From NCBI RefSeq assembly GCF_900184225.1, contig NZ_FXWZ01000003.1:1-64000 (forward strand): 64,000 nt of DNA, written 5' to 3'. The notes beneath the pieces were generated by a model. That model did not search any database. It saw nothing but the letters and a program-made list of their open reading frames with translations, and had not been told where the DNA came from. A program made the translations under genes and the position numbers. Source of the DNA: Brevibacterium ihuae. GTDB taxonomy: Bacteria; Actinomycetota; Actinomycetes; Actinomycetales; Brevibacteriaceae. This document shows, piece by piece, positions 35,778-46,717 of the stretch; the stretch's first letter is position 1; each line of letters starts with the position of its first letter.

Positions 35778-36749
35778 ATGCACGCTGTCCACGCCACCCG
35801 CAAGGGCGGACCCGAGGTCCTCGAATACGTCGAGCTGCCGGACCCCACCGCGGGTCCCGGTGAGCTGCTCGTCGCCGTCGAGGCCGCCGGCATCAACTTC
35901 ATCGACACCTACCGCCGCTCGGGGATGTACCCGATGGAGTTCCCGCACATCGTCGGCGTCGAGGGCGCCGGGACGGTCGAGGCCGTCGGCGAGGGCGTCC
36001 CCGGGTTCTCCCCCGGCGACCGGGTCGCCTGGCACGATGCGCCCGGCTCCTATGCGGAGAAGGTCGCCGTCCGCGCGGACATGGTCATGCGGGTGCCGGA
36101 CGGAGTGTCCGCCGAGGCCGCGGCCGCGATCCCGCTCCAGGGACTCACCGCGCAGTACCTCGCGACGGGCTCGCACCGGATCGAGCCCGGCCAGACCGCG
36201 CTCGTCCACGCCGCCGCCGGCGGGGTGGGCCTGCTCCTCACCCAGATCATCGGGCACCTCGGCGGTCGGGTCATCGGCACGGTGGGCACCGAGGAGAAGG
36301 CGGAGCTCGCCCGGGCCGCCGGGGCCGACGAGGTGTTCCTCTACGGCGAGGGCGTCGACATCGCCGCACGGGTCCGCGAGCTCACCGACGGCGCCGGCGT
36401 CGACGTCGCCTACGACGGCGTCGGGAAGGACACCTTCGACGCCTCGCTCGCCTCCCTGAAAGTGCGCGGCTCGATGGTGCTGTTCGGTGCGGCCTCCGGT
36501 GCCGTGCCGCCCTTCGACATCCAGCGGCTCAACTCCTCCGGCGGGATCTTCCTGTCCCGGCCGTCGCTCCAGTGGTTCGTCACGAACCCCGAGGAGCTCG
36601 CCGAGCGCTCGGCGATGCTCTTCGACGGCCTGGAGAACGGCTGGCTCGACTTCCGGGTCGGGTCGACCTTCCCGCTCGCCGAGGCCGCCGAGGCCCACCG
36701 CGCACTCGAGGGGCGCAAGACCACCGGCAAGGTCGTCCTCCTGCCCTGA
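35778..36749 (+). CDS. NADPH:quinone oxidoreductase family protein (zeta-crystallin type)
   Basis: This 323-residue medium-chain dehydrogenase lacks zinc-binding cysteines. The N-terminal GroES-like domain reads GINFIDTYRRSGMYPMEFPH. The nucleotide-binding domain has QTALVHAAAGGVGLLLTQI (AAGGVG loop) and AYDGVGKDTFDASL. Relatives reduce quinones with NADPH in one-electron steps. ATG 35778 is preceded by GGAGAGGAGG. It is divergent from argC and ends before a hairpin terminator. Confidence 0.9.
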   Translation: MHAVHATRKGGPEVLEYVELPDPTAGPGELLVAVEAAGINFIDTYRRSGMYPMEFPHIVGVEGAGTVEAVGEGVPGFSPGDRVAWHDAPGSYAEKVAVRADMVMRVPDGVSAEAAAAIPLQGLTAQYLATGSHRIEPGQTALVHAAAGGVGLLLTQIIGHLGGRVIGTVGTEEKAELARAAGADEVFLYGEGVDIAARVRELTDGAGVDVAYDGVGKDTFDASLASLKVRGSMVLFGAASGAVPPFDIQRLNSSGGIFLSRPSLQWFVTNPEELAERSAMLFDGLENGWLDFRVGSTFPLAEAAEAHRALEGRKTTGKVVLLP

Positions 36750-36790
36750 GCCAGTCCCGAATCCACCGGGGTCCGGGAGCGGACGCGACG

Positions 36791-36826
36791 AGAGGCCGAT
36801 CGGTGCAGGTGCACCGACCGGCCTCT
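36791..36826. terminator. Bidirectional terminator between quinone reductase and LysE genes
   Basis: AGAGGCCGATCGGTGCA (36791-36807) pairs with TGCACCGACCGGCCTCT (36810-36826), with a single A-C mismatch and a very short GG loop. The stem is about 17 bp between two convergent genes, so it can end both. Confidence 0.75.
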
Positions 36827-36848
36827 CCGCGTTCCGCGCGCGGGCGCG

Positions 36849-37661
36849 TCAGAGGAACGGGATCGAGAGTCCGAGGAGGACGAGCACCCCGCCGGACACG
36901 AGGTCCATGGCGAGCGCGCCGCGCCTGCCCTCGAGCCGGCGGCCGAGCCCGGCGGCGGTGGCGACGAGGAGGAGGGAGTAGAGCGCGAACACCGCGACGA
37001 TGGTGAGGACGAGGACGGCGATGAGACCGACCCCCTGCTCGCTCGGGAGGAACGCGGGGAACAGCGCGAGGAAGAACATCCCGGTCTTCGGGTTCGTCAG
37101 GCTGCTGAGCAGTCCGACCGGGAACGGCGAGCGGCGGCGGTCGACGCCGCGGCCGCTCGTCGCGGTCTCGACGGACGGGTCGGTGGGGTCGAGGATGACC
37201 TCGCCGTCGGGAGCAGCGATCCCGGCATGGACCTCACCGCTCGTCGTCACGGGCACGAGGGCCGGAGCGGAAGCGGGGGCGCCCGAGGCCGCCGCGGTCT
37301 CCTGGGCACCGGCGCCGCCCGCTGCGACGAGCACCGCGCGGACGGAGGCGGTGCGGGAGCGGAGGGCGCGCTCCGCGGTCCAGACGCCCCACAGGGTGCG
37401 CACGCCGAGGAACGTCAGGTAGATGCCGCCGCACACCGCGAGGACGGTGCGCGCCGTCGGATGGCTCTGGAGCAGGGCGGCGATCCCGGACAGCGCGAGG
37501 ATCGCCCACACGGTGATGCCGCACGCGGCCGCGGAGGCGTAGACGATCCCCCGGCGGAACGACTGCGCGCCGTAGCGGATGGTGAGGAAGGTGTCGGGCC
37601 CCGGCGTCACCGCGAGGATGAGTGCCGCTCCGAGGAAGGCGATGAACTCCGCGCCGGTCAT
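36849..37661 (-). CDS. LysE/RhtB-family amino acid exporter
   Basis: This 270-residue protein begins MTGAEFIAFLGAALILAVTPGPDTFLTI, the LysE signature with the PGP motif in the first helix. Five to six membrane helices follow. Between helices 3 and 4 lies an unusually long polar Ala/Pro/Thr-rich insert (about 107-180), then SSLTNPKTGMFFLALFPAF, the second conserved element. The family exports amino acids or homoserine lactone; the substrate is unknown. It is divergent from a LysR gene, the classic lysE-lysG layout, so the regulator probably controls it. Confidence 0.88.
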   Translation of the reverse strand: MTGAEFIAFLGAALILAVTPGPDTFLTIRYGAQSFRRGIVYASAAACGITVWAILALSGIAALLQSHPTARTVLAVCGGIYLTFLGVRTLWGVWTAERALRSRTASVRAVLVAAGGAGAQETAAASGAPASAPALVPVTTSGEVHAGIAAPDGEVILDPTDPSVETATSGRGVDRRRSPFPVGLLSSLTNPKTGMFFLALFPAFLPSEQGVGLIAVLVLTIVAVFALYSLLLVATAAGLGRRLEGRRGALAMDLVSGGVLVLLGLSIPFL

Positions 37662-37786
37662 GCGTCCGTGCGTCCTGCGTGCATGGCTGTGGGCCCTTTC
37701 GTCATGGGAGAGCGCCCGCACGGTCCGGCGGGCGCCCGGTCCAGGATGCACCGCCGCGACCATACGCGTCCACCCGACTGTTCCTG

Positions 37787-37817
37787 ATGATCGTTCGGTT
37801 CTGACTTATGATCGTTC
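37787..37817 (+). promoter_or_regulatory. Direct repeats and leaderless promoter of the LysR gene
   Basis: ATGATCGTTC occurs at 37787-37796 and again at 37808-37817, exactly 21 bp apart, two helical turns. The second copy overlaps TATGAT (37807-37812), the -10 box, which ends 6 bases before the lysR ATG, so the mRNA should be leaderless. The repeats are probable binding sites for the LysR regulator itself. Confidence 0.6.
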
Positions 37818-37818
37818 C

Positions 37819-38757
37819 ATGCAGAATCTCCACCGCCTCCGGGTGTGGCGCGCGGTCGTCGCGAGCGGCTCCGTGCAGCAGGCCGCGCGCAATCTCGGGA
37901 ACTCCCCCGCGACGGTGAGCCAGCACATCATCGCGCTCCAGCGCGAGGTCGCAGCCCCCCTCTACCGCCGGGACGGCCGCGGCATCGCCGTCACCGAGGC
38001 GGGGCACGCGCTCGCCGCCCGCTCCGAGGCCCTCCTCGCCGGGGCGGCCGACCTGCAGACGTTCGTCGACCGGCTCGCGGCGGGGCCGGCGACGCGGCTC
38101 ACCCTCGGCAGCTTCTCCTCGGCGACGACGGTGTGGCTGCCCGATGTCCTCCGCGCCGCCCAGCTCCGCTTCCCCGGTCTCCACATGGAGATCCTCGCCA
38201 ACGAGCCCGCACCGCCCGGCGAGCGCGCCTTCGCCGACATCGAGGTGCGCGCGGAGTCCGGTCTCGCAGATCCGGTGCGGATGCGCGGCCACGATCGCGA
38301 CGAGCTCCTCGACGACGCGTACGTCGTCGTCACCGAGGCCGACCACCCGCTCGCGCAGGCCCCGGAGGTGCGGATGGCCGAGCTCGCCGAGCACGCGCTC
38401 GTCGACCTCCATGTGCAGGGCAGTCCGTCCGGCGAGGTCATCGACGAGGCGGCCCGCGCGGCCGGGCTCGACCTCCGCTATGCGGCCGGCGCCGACGACC
38501 ACCACGGGGTGCTCGCGATGGTCGCGGCGGGAATGGGGGTCACCGTGCTGCCGCTGCTCGCGACGCTCGACCTGCCCGCAGGGCTCGTCGTGCGCCCGCT
38601 CCTCGATCCCACACCCGTGCGCCGGATCGTTCTCCACGTCCGCCAGACGATGTCGGCCCTGCCCCACGTCGTATTCCTCCGCCGGGAGATCGGCCGGGTC
38701 GCCCGGGCCTACGCGGAGGACCTCGCCGCTCGGGGCCCGCAGGGGACGGCTATCTGA
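37819..38757 (+). CDS. LysR-family transcriptional regulator
   Basis: The 312-residue protein has the N-terminal HTH (LHRLRVWRAVVASGSVQQAA then NSPATVSQHIIALQREV) and a periplasmic-binding-like effector domain from about residue 90. It is divergent from the LysE-type exporter, as in lysG-lysE and argO-type pairs where the regulator senses an amino acid and turns on export. The start is fixed by the TATGAT box 6 bases upstream. Its last 8 bases overlap the end of the convergent UbiB-like gene. Confidence 0.92.
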   Translation: MQNLHRLRVWRAVVASGSVQQAARNLGNSPATVSQHIIALQREVAAPLYRRDGRGIAVTEAGHALAARSEALLAGAADLQTFVDRLAAGPATRLTLGSFSSATTVWLPDVLRAAQLRFPGLHMEILANEPAPPGERAFADIEVRAESGLADPVRMRGHDRDELLDDAYVVVTEADHPLAQAPEVRMAELAEHALVDLHVQGSPSGEVIDEAARAAGLDLRYAAGADDHHGVLAMVAAGMGVTVLPLLATLDLPAGLVVRPLLDPTPVRRIVLHVRQTMSALPHVVFLRREIGRVARAYAEDLAARGPQGTAI

Positions 38758-40735
38758 ATCTGCGCTCGCGCAGCGCCGGGGCGAGGACGACCGCGGAGAG
38801 CACGAATCCGACGAGGAGCACCCACGCGCCGAAGTACGTGAACAGGCGCAGGTCCGGGGCGAGCGGCGGCCCGAAGTCCGCCGTCATCATCATCACGCCG
38901 CCGAGGATGAAGGCGGTGGCGATGATGACCTGGATGAACTGGTCGACCGTCGAGCGCACGAGGTTCTTGATGAGGTCGATGTTGAGACCGCTCGTGCCGA
39001 TGTCGAGCGTGCCGTCCTGGAGGTGCTTGACCACCCGGCTGAGCTCGACCGGCAGGCTGGCGAGCACCGGCAGCGTCGACCCGACGTAGAGGGTGAGGTT
39101 CTCCGCCGACTCCGCGAGGTCGCGGGATTCGCGCATGAGCTCGTCCGCGTGCTCGCGGACCATGTCGAGGAGATCGATGGACGGGTCGAGGATCCGCAGG
39201 CTGCCCTCGAGGGTGCTGATGGCGCGGAAGGCGTTCGCGACGGCGGACGGCATCTCGAAGCCCTGCGCCATGACGAACTCGAGGAGCTCCCCGAACAGCG
39301 CCGAGGAGCCGGCGGGCATGCCGCCCTCGAACTGGAGCATGATCTGGCCGATGTCGCGCTGCATCGACCGCAGGTCGATGCCCACGGGAGTGCCGAAGAT
39401 GTCCAGCACGGCGTTCATCGCGGCCTCGGAGTTCTGGTGCTCGAAGGCGAGGAGGAGCAGGGTGATGTCGCGCCGGTCGCGGCGATCGATCCGGCCGACG
39501 CTGCCGAAGTCGATGAGCCCGGCCCGGCCCGAGGTGTCGATCATGATGTTGCCGGCGTGCAGGTCGGCGTGGAAGATCCCCTTGATGAGCACCTGGCGGG
39601 CGACCATGAGGAAGAGGTCGCGGGCGATGTCTGCCCGCGCGATGTCCGACAGGCCCTCGAGCACGGGGCCGGCCTTGGCCAGCGGGACCCCGCGGATCCG
39701 TTCGAGGACGATGACCCGCTCACCGCTGAGCTCGGGATAGACCTGCGGGATCCGCACGACCGAGTCCTCGAGGTGAGACGTCGCGTTCCGCAGGGCGATG
39801 GTCTGCCGCAGCTCGCCGCGGTAGTCGAGCTCCTCGGCCAGGGTCTCGAGGAAGCCGCGGGCGATCGCGGTGACCCCGATCGAGCGCGCCCAGCCGGCGG
39901 TGCGCTCGAGCCGTTCGGCGAGCGTCATGACGATGTCGGAGTCCGCTCGCACCTGCCGGCGCAGCTTGGGGCGCTGGACTTTGACGACGACCTCGGTGCC
40001 GTCGAAGGCGACCGCGCGGTAAACCTGGGCGACCGAGGCGGCGGCGAGCGGCACGGTGTCGAACTCGGCGAACACCTCGTGGACGGGGCGCCCCCACGCG
40101 GATTCGAGCTCGACGCGGATGTCCTCGAAGGGCACGGCGGGGACGTCGGACTGGAGCTTCGAGAACTCCTCGACGAACTCCGGCGGCACCATGTCGGCGC
40201 GGGTGGCGACGAACTGCCCGAGCTTGACGAAGGTCACCCCGGCGGCGGCGAACGCCTCCGCGGTGGTCTTCGCGATCTCGCGGGTGGACACGCGCAGCGT
40301 CGGGATCCGCGGACGCATGTACCGTGCGAGCCCGTACCGGAGGAGGATCCGCTGGATCTGGGAAAGCCGGCTCACCCGGCGGTACCAGACCGGGACGCGC
40401 GTGGCGGAGCGGAGGAGGTGGGTGAAAGAGCCGCTGGGGAGGACGAGCTCGATCGCGAGGAGGATCGCCATCTGGACGACGATGAGCCAGGCGAACACGA
40501 GGAGGAACACCATGACGGCGGGGAAGCTCATCTCGATCCACGGGATGTCCCCGCCCTGCGAGATGCCGAACATCTCGTAGGCCTGGAGGGTGATCGGCCA
40601 CAGGGACATGCCGATGACGACGGAGACGACGGTGTTGCGGAGCGCCCCGGTGCCCACCGAGATCGTGCGCCGGACGAGCACGCCGACGACGACGGCGTTG
40701 AGCAGACCGAGCAGGATCGACCAGAGGATGTTCAC
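38750..40735 (-). CDS. AarF/ABC1/UbiB-family kinase-like protein
   Basis: This 661-residue protein has three N-terminal membrane segments (about 1-100), unlike short UbiB proteins. An ABC1 kinase-like domain follows: KxGQ motif TFVKLGQFVATRADM, the Ala-rich loop AAASVAQVYRAV, ELDYRGELRQT, FHADLHAGNIMI (catalytic loop) and LIDFGSVGRI (DFG). Two C-terminal membrane helices end the protein. Such proteins support quinone or isoprenoid lipid metabolism through ATPase activity; the exact role here is not known. The start is GTG 40735. Confidence 0.88.
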   Translation of the reverse strand: MNILWSILLGLLNAVVVGVLVRRTISVGTGALRNTVVSVVIGMSLWPITLQAYEMFGISQGGDIPWIEMSFPAVMVFLLVFAWLIVVQMAILLAIELVLPSGSFTHLLRSATRVPVWYRRVSRLSQIQRILLRYGLARYMRPRIPTLRVSTREIAKTTAEAFAAAGVTFVKLGQFVATRADMVPPEFVEEFSKLQSDVPAVPFEDIRVELESAWGRPVHEVFAEFDTVPLAAASVAQVYRAVAFDGTEVVVKVQRPKLRRQVRADSDIVMTLAERLERTAGWARSIGVTAIARGFLETLAEELDYRGELRQTIALRNATSHLEDSVVRIPQVYPELSGERVIVLERIRGVPLAKAGPVLEGLSDIARADIARDLFLMVARQVLIKGIFHADLHAGNIMIDTSGRAGLIDFGSVGRIDRRDRRDITLLLLAFEHQNSEAAMNAVLDIFGTPVGIDLRSMQRDIGQIMLQFEGGMPAGSSALFGELLEFVMAQGFEMPSAVANAFRAISTLEGSLRILDPSIDLLDMVREHADELMRESRDLAESAENLTLYVGSTLPVLASLPVELSRVVKHLQDGTLDIGTSGLNIDLIKNLVRSTVDQFIQVIIATAFILGGVMMMTADFGPPLAPDLRLFTYFGAWVLLVGFVLSAVVLAPALRERRFR

Positions 40736-40805
40736 AGGACCACCTGTCGTAATCGGGCTGTTCGCGGGCGGGCGGGTCGGTTCGGACCCAGCTTAGCCGT
40801 CCGCC

Positions 40806-41630
40806 TCAGGCGTCGCGGGGGTCGAGGTGGAGTCGGCGGGTGTGCTCCCCCAGCGCGTCCGCGCGGGCGGCGAGCGCGTCCGGGGTGTCGACGCCGGCGC
40901 GCACGTACCGGCCCGACCACGCGTCGAGGCCGCCCGCGGCGAGCGCGAGGGCGAGGTCGACGAGCTCCGCCGGGGAGGTCCAGTCGTCGCCGGTCCGCGC
41001 CGCGTGAATCGGCATGCCGTGGGTCATGTCCGACTCGATGACGCCGGGCGACATCTCGAAGATCCGCAGGCCTGCGTCCCGCCCGTAGTGGTCGACGGAG
41101 TCGGCGATCCGGAACAGCGCGGCCTTCGACGCGGAGTACGCGGCATAGGCCGGGGTGCCGGCGGCGCCGGACCCGGAGTTGAGGTCGATGATCCGCACCG
41201 GCTCGCCGGTTGCGCGGGCGACCTCGAGCAGGTGCGGGACGAAGCGGTGGAGGACGAGCAGCGGACCGATGGTGTTCGTCTCGATCACGCGCACGAGGTC
41301 GGCCGGATCGGCCTCCCACAGGGGGCCCTCGCTCGACTCGATGACGCCGGCGTTGTTGACGAGCACCCTGAGGCGCCGGCCGCTCTCGGCCTCGAGCGCG
41401 GTCACCCGGTCGAGCAGCGCGGCGACGGAGTCGGGGTCGGCGACGTCGAGCGGCGCGCCGGCGACCCGGCCGCCGGTTCCGGCCGCGATCTCCGCGGCCG
41501 CGGACTCCGCGCGCGCTCGGTCGGTCGCGGTGAGGAGCACCGGGTGGCCCGCCGCGGCGAAGCCCTCCGCGAGGTGCCGGCCGATGCCGCGGCTGCCGCC
41601 GGTGACGAGGACGAGCGGGGTCTCCGTCAT
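40806..41630 (-). CDS. Short-chain dehydrogenase/reductase
   Basis: This classical SDR of 274 residues has the cofactor loop TGGSRGIG (10-17), NNAG (about 91-94), a catalytic Ser in LNSGSGAAG, and YSASK with the catalytic Tyr and Lys. The C-terminal MSPGVIESDM is typical. ATG 41630 is one base after the pheT stop, so it may be transcribed with pheST. The substrate is unknown. Confidence 0.9.
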   Translation of the reverse strand: MTETPLVLVTGGSRGIGRHLAEGFAAAGHPVLLTATDRARAESAAAEIAAGTGGRVAGAPLDVADPDSVAALLDRVTALEAESGRRLRVLVNNAGVIESSEGPLWEADPADLVRVIETNTIGPLLVLHRFVPHLLEVARATGEPVRIIDLNSGSGAAGTPAYAAYSASKAALFRIADSVDHYGRDAGLRIFEMSPGVIESDMTHGMPIHAARTGDDWTSPAELVDLALALAAGGLDAWSGRYVRAGVDTPDALAARADALGEHTRRLHLDPRDA

Positions 41631-41631
41631 C

Positions 41632-44138
41632 TCAGCTCCTCACCTCCGCGCCCGTGCGCTCGGCCGCGACGGCGGTCGCCGCCTCGCGCAGGGCGGAGGC
41701 CTCGTCCGCGGTGAGCGTGCGATCCGCGGCGCGGAAGGTCATCCGGAACGCGATCGACTTCCGCCCCTCGGGCACCTGGTCGCCGGAGTAGACGTCGAAC
41801 ACCTCGAGTGTCTCGAGCTCCGCGCCGGCGCCGGCGCGCAGGGCCGCGGCGACCTCGGCGGCCGGGATCGCGTCGTCGACGACGAGCGCGACGTCCTGCC
41901 GGGACACCGGGTACGAGGACAGCACACCGGTCCACGCGCGCTCGTCCTCCTGGCGGAGCAGGGCGTCGAGGTCGATCTCGAAGGCGACGGAGCGGCGCGG
42001 CAGCCCGAGGTTCTCGAGGACCTTGGGGTGGAGCTCGCCGGCGTGGCCGAGCACGGATCCGTCGGCGAGGACGAACTCCGCGCACCGTCCCGGATGGAAC
42101 GGCGCCCGGCGGGCGGCGCGCACCGCGGCGTCGAGTCCGAGGGCGGCGAGGATCCGGCGCACGGTGTCGATGACGTCGGCGGCTTCGACCGGGCGCCCCG
42201 CACCCCACGTGCCCGCGAGCTCGGCGCGACCGGCGACGACCCCGGCGTAGTGGTACGGCTGCTGCGGGACGGACTCGCGGATCGCGGCGAGCTCGTCGGC
42301 GCTCGGGTGGTACCCGGGGTCGAACCGCAGACCGGTCGCGGATCCGCCGGTCGGCAGGGTGACGAGGCCGGCCTCGAACACCGCGACGTCCTTGAACCCG
42401 CGGCCGAGGTTGCGCGACACCGCGTCGACGAGCGTGGCGAGCAGATGGGTGCGCATGAGCGGCTGGTCGTCGGCCATCGGGTTGACGAGCCGCACGCCTC
42501 CGCGCCGCTCGTCGTCCTCCGGCAGGAGCAGCTCGTCGCTGCGCTTCTCCGAGGTGAACGGATAGGTGAGCACCTCGGTGTAGCCGAGCCCGGCGAGCAG
42601 GTTCGAGATCCGCCGCCGGGCGCGCTGCGCCGCGCTGAGGCCGCGCCCGCCGGGCGCCTGCGGCAGCACCGAGGGGATGCGGTCGTAGCTGCCGGCCCGC
42701 GCGATCTCCTCGACGAGGTCGATGGGAGACGTGAGGTCGCCGCGCCACGTCGGCACGGTGACGCGGGCGGTGTCGCCGGAGACCTCGACCGCGGCGCCGA
42801 TCGCCTCGAGCAGCCCGGCGGTCTCCGCCGCGGAGTACGCGACGCCGACGGTGCGCTCGGCGAGGTCGAGAGGGAGCTCGAGGACCCGGGGTGCGGGCTC
42901 CTCGCCGACGACGGTCGTCGCCGGGTCGAGGGTACCGCCGCCGAGCTCGACGAGGAGGTCGGCGACGCGGCGGGCGGCCGCAGGGCCGAGGGCGGGGTCG
43001 ACGCCGCGCTCGAAGCGGCGGGCGGCCTCGCTCGGGAGCCGGTGGCGCCGCGCGGTGCGCGCGATCGACACCTGATCGAAGTGGGCGGCCTCGATGAGCA
43101 CGGCCCGGGTCGCGTCGGTGACCTCGAGCTCCGCACCGCCCATGACGCCGGCGAGGCCGATGATCCGGCTCGTCCCGTCGGTCTCGTCGGTGATGAGGAG
43201 GTCCTCGGCGTCGAGCTTCCGGGTGACGTCGTCGAGCGTCGTGAGCGTCTCCCCCGCCCGTGCCCGGCGCACGACGATGCGCTGCCCGAGCAGGTCGAGG
43301 TCGTAGGCATGGATCGGCTGCCCGAGCTCGAGCATGACGTAGTTCGTCACGTCGACGGCGAGCGAGATCGGGCGCATCCCGGCCTCCAGGAGCCGGCGGC
43401 GCATCCAGAACGGGGTGGGCCGCGTGGGGTCGAGATCGCGGACGATGAGCGCGGTGAAGCGCGAGCAGCCCGGCATCCCGTGGATCGGGCCGTCGTCGGC
43501 GAGCACGACCTCGAAGCCGTCCGCGGTGGGCGCCGCGGTGGCGATCCGGGCCGGATCCTCGAAGGTCTGGCCCTTGAGCATCGCGTACTCCCGGGCGATG
43601 CCGCGCATCGAGAGCTGGTAGCCGCGGTCGGGGGTGACGTTGACGTCGAGGGTCACCCGGTCGAGTCCGAGCAGGGCGATCGCGTCGTCGCCCGGTTCGC
43701 CGTCGAGGCCGAGGTCGGTGAGCACGATGATGCCGTCGTGGTCGTCGCCGAGGCCGAGCTCGCGCTGCGAGCAGATCATGCCGTCGGACACGTGGCCGTA
43801 CGTCTTCCGGGCGGCGATCCGGAAATCGCCGGGCAGCACCGCCCCGGGCAGCGCCGCGACGACGAGGTCGCCGGCAGCGAAGTTGTGGGCGCCGCACACG
43901 ATTCCGCGGGGCTCGCCCTCACCGGTGTCGACCTGGCACCAGTTGATCGTCTTGCCGTTGGAGTGCTCCTCCTTCGTCAGCTCGAGCACCCGGGCGACGA
44001 CGAGCGGCCCGGTCACTGCGGGGCCGAAGAAGTCCTCCTCCTCGAGCCCGATGCCGGCGAGGTCCGCGGCGAGGACGTGCGGATCGTCGACGACGGAGGT
44101 GTCGACATAGTCGGAGAGCCATTCGAGCGGGACGCGCA

Positions 44139-44139
<1 letters not shown>
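41632..44139 (-). CDS. pheT: Phenylalanyl-tRNA synthetase beta subunit
   Basis: PheT forms the alpha2-beta2 PheRS. The 835-residue chain starts MRVPLEWLSDYVDTS. It shows the EMAP-like tRNA-binding domain (about 40-150, VCGAHNFAAGDLV), the B3/B4 editing domain (DVTNYVMLELGQPIHAYDLD), B5, and a C-terminal FDX-ACB anticodon-binding domain (SSYPVSRQDVALVV, FRMTFRAADRTLT). ATG 44139 shares one base with the pheS stop. Confidence 0.97.
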
Positions 44140-45221
<1,082 letters not shown>

Positions 45222-45243
45222 CTAACGAAGCACCGGTCATCGT

Positions 45244-45249
45244 TATGCT
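45244..45249 (+). promoter_or_regulatory. -10 box of the MFS transporter gene
   Basis: TATGCT ends 7 bases before ATG 45257. This fits a leaderless transcript and argues that the upstream in-frame ATG at 45245, which lies within the box, is not the start. No strong -35 is visible. Confidence 0.5.
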
Positions 45250-45256
45250 CGGGATC

Positions 45257-46687
45257 ATGTCCGCCCTGCCGCACCCGCGCCTCGTCGTCACCGGGCTGTC
45301 GCTGGGCACGATGCTCAACCCGCTGAATTCGACGATCATCACCGTCTCCCTCGTCGCGATCGCTGCCGCGTTCGATGCCTCCTTCGTCGAGGTGAGCTGG
45401 GTGATCACGGTGTTCTATCTCGTCTCGTGCACCGCCCAGCCGGTGCTCGGCCGGTTCGCCGACCGCTACGGGCCCAAGCGGATCTTCGTCGCCGGGATGG
45501 GCGTCGTCCTCGCCGCCGCGATCTGGGGATCGCTCGCCGGCGGGGTCGTCGAGCTCAGCGCGGCGCGCGGACTGCTCGCGCTCGGCACCGCGTGCGCGTA
45601 CCCCTCGGCGGTCACCCTGCTCGGCCGCTGGATCGAACCCGGACCGGACTCGGTGCGCGCGCTCGGGCGGATCCAGATCGTCAATCTCCTCGGCATGGCG
45701 CTCGGGCCCGCGCTCGGCGGCCTCGTGCTCGCCGCCTTCGGCTGGGCGGCCCAGTTCTGGCTCACCATCCCGCTCGCGCTCACCGCCGGGATCATCGTCG
45801 CGCTCACCGCGCCCCCGGACTCGGCACCGGGTATCGCGGGGCGGGAGCGGCCGGTTCCCGCCGAGGCCGCTCCCCGGGGACGGGACCGGTCGGTCGGCCG
45901 CGGTCTCGCCCGGATCTTCTTCACCGCCGACGTCCCCGGCGTCGTCGGGTTCAGCGTGGCGATGTCGGCGCTCATCCTCGCGCTCCTCGACTCGGTCCCG
46001 GGGATGCGCGTGCTCCTCGTCGTCATCGCGCTCGTCACCGGAGCAGCGTTCGCCGTCTGGGAGCTGCGGGCACCCGTGCCGGTCCTCGACCTCCGCGCGC
46101 TCGCCGCGAACCCCGCGCTCCTCCTCGTGCTCGTGCAGTTCGCGACGTTCAACGTCGTGTTCTACCTCGTCCTCTTCGCCTTCCCGCCGTTCCTCGAGGT
46201 CGTGATCGGGCTCCCGGTGGCGCAGGTCGGCCTGTGCATGGCGGCTCTCGCGGTGGTGTCCGCCGCGGTCGTCGGGCCGGGCATGCCGCTCCTCGGCCGG
46301 TGGGGCCTGCGCACCTTCCTCGGGGTCGGAGCGGTGCTCCTGCTCGGGGCGGTCGTCGTGCTGTGGCCGATCGGCACCGCAGCGCCATGGTGGGCGAGCA
46401 CGCTCGTGCTCGTCGTCCTCGGACTCCCCTACGGCCTCATCCCGCTCGGGCTCAATCAGGCGATGTTCGCAGCCGCCCGCGCCGGTGCGGCCGGGGTCGC
46501 CGCGGGGCTGTTCCAGCTCGCCCGGTACTTCGGCGCGGTCGTCGCGACGGTGATCATGGCGCTCATCGTCGGCGATGCGCTCGATCCCGCGGAGTGGTCG
46601 ACGCTCGTCGCGGCGATGGCCGGGGCCACCCTCGTCGGCGGGGTCCTCGTGCTCGCCACGCGCGCGCCCCGCGCACCGGACGGGTGA
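45257..46687 (+). CDS. MFS transporter, DHA2 (EmrB/QacA-like) drug efflux type
   Basis: The 476-residue protein has about 13-14 membrane helices. Helix 1 reads LSLGTMLNPLNSTIITVSL, with the DHA-type pattern around the Asn-Pro-Leu-Asn segment. The loop 2-3 motif A is GRFADRYGPKR. The motif C-like LLGMALGPALGG lies in helix 5. Such proteins export drugs or other hydrophobic compounds with protons. It is divergent from pheS and convergent with the SnoaL gene. The substrate is unknown. Confidence 0.88.
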   Translation: MSALPHPRLVVTGLSLGTMLNPLNSTIITVSLVAIAAAFDASFVEVSWVITVFYLVSCTAQPVLGRFADRYGPKRIFVAGMGVVLAAAIWGSLAGGVVELSAARGLLALGTACAYPSAVTLLGRWIEPGPDSVRALGRIQIVNLLGMALGPALGGLVLAAFGWAAQFWLTIPLALTAGIIVALTAPPDSAPGIAGRERPVPAEAAPRGRDRSVGRGLARIFFTADVPGVVGFSVAMSALILALLDSVPGMRVLLVVIALVTGAAFAVWELRAPVPVLDLRALAANPALLLVLVQFATFNVVFYLVLFAFPPFLEVVIGLPVAQVGLCMAALAVVSAAVVGPGMPLLGRWGLRTFLGVGAVLLLGAVVVLWPIGTAAPWWASTLVLVVLGLPYGLIPLGLNQAMFAAARAGAAGVAAGLFQLARYFGAVVATVIMALIVGDALDPAEWSTLVAAMAGATLVGGVLVLATRAPRAPDG

Positions 46688-46717
46688 CGCGGGGCGCGGG
46701 GCGGACGGCCTCTCGGA

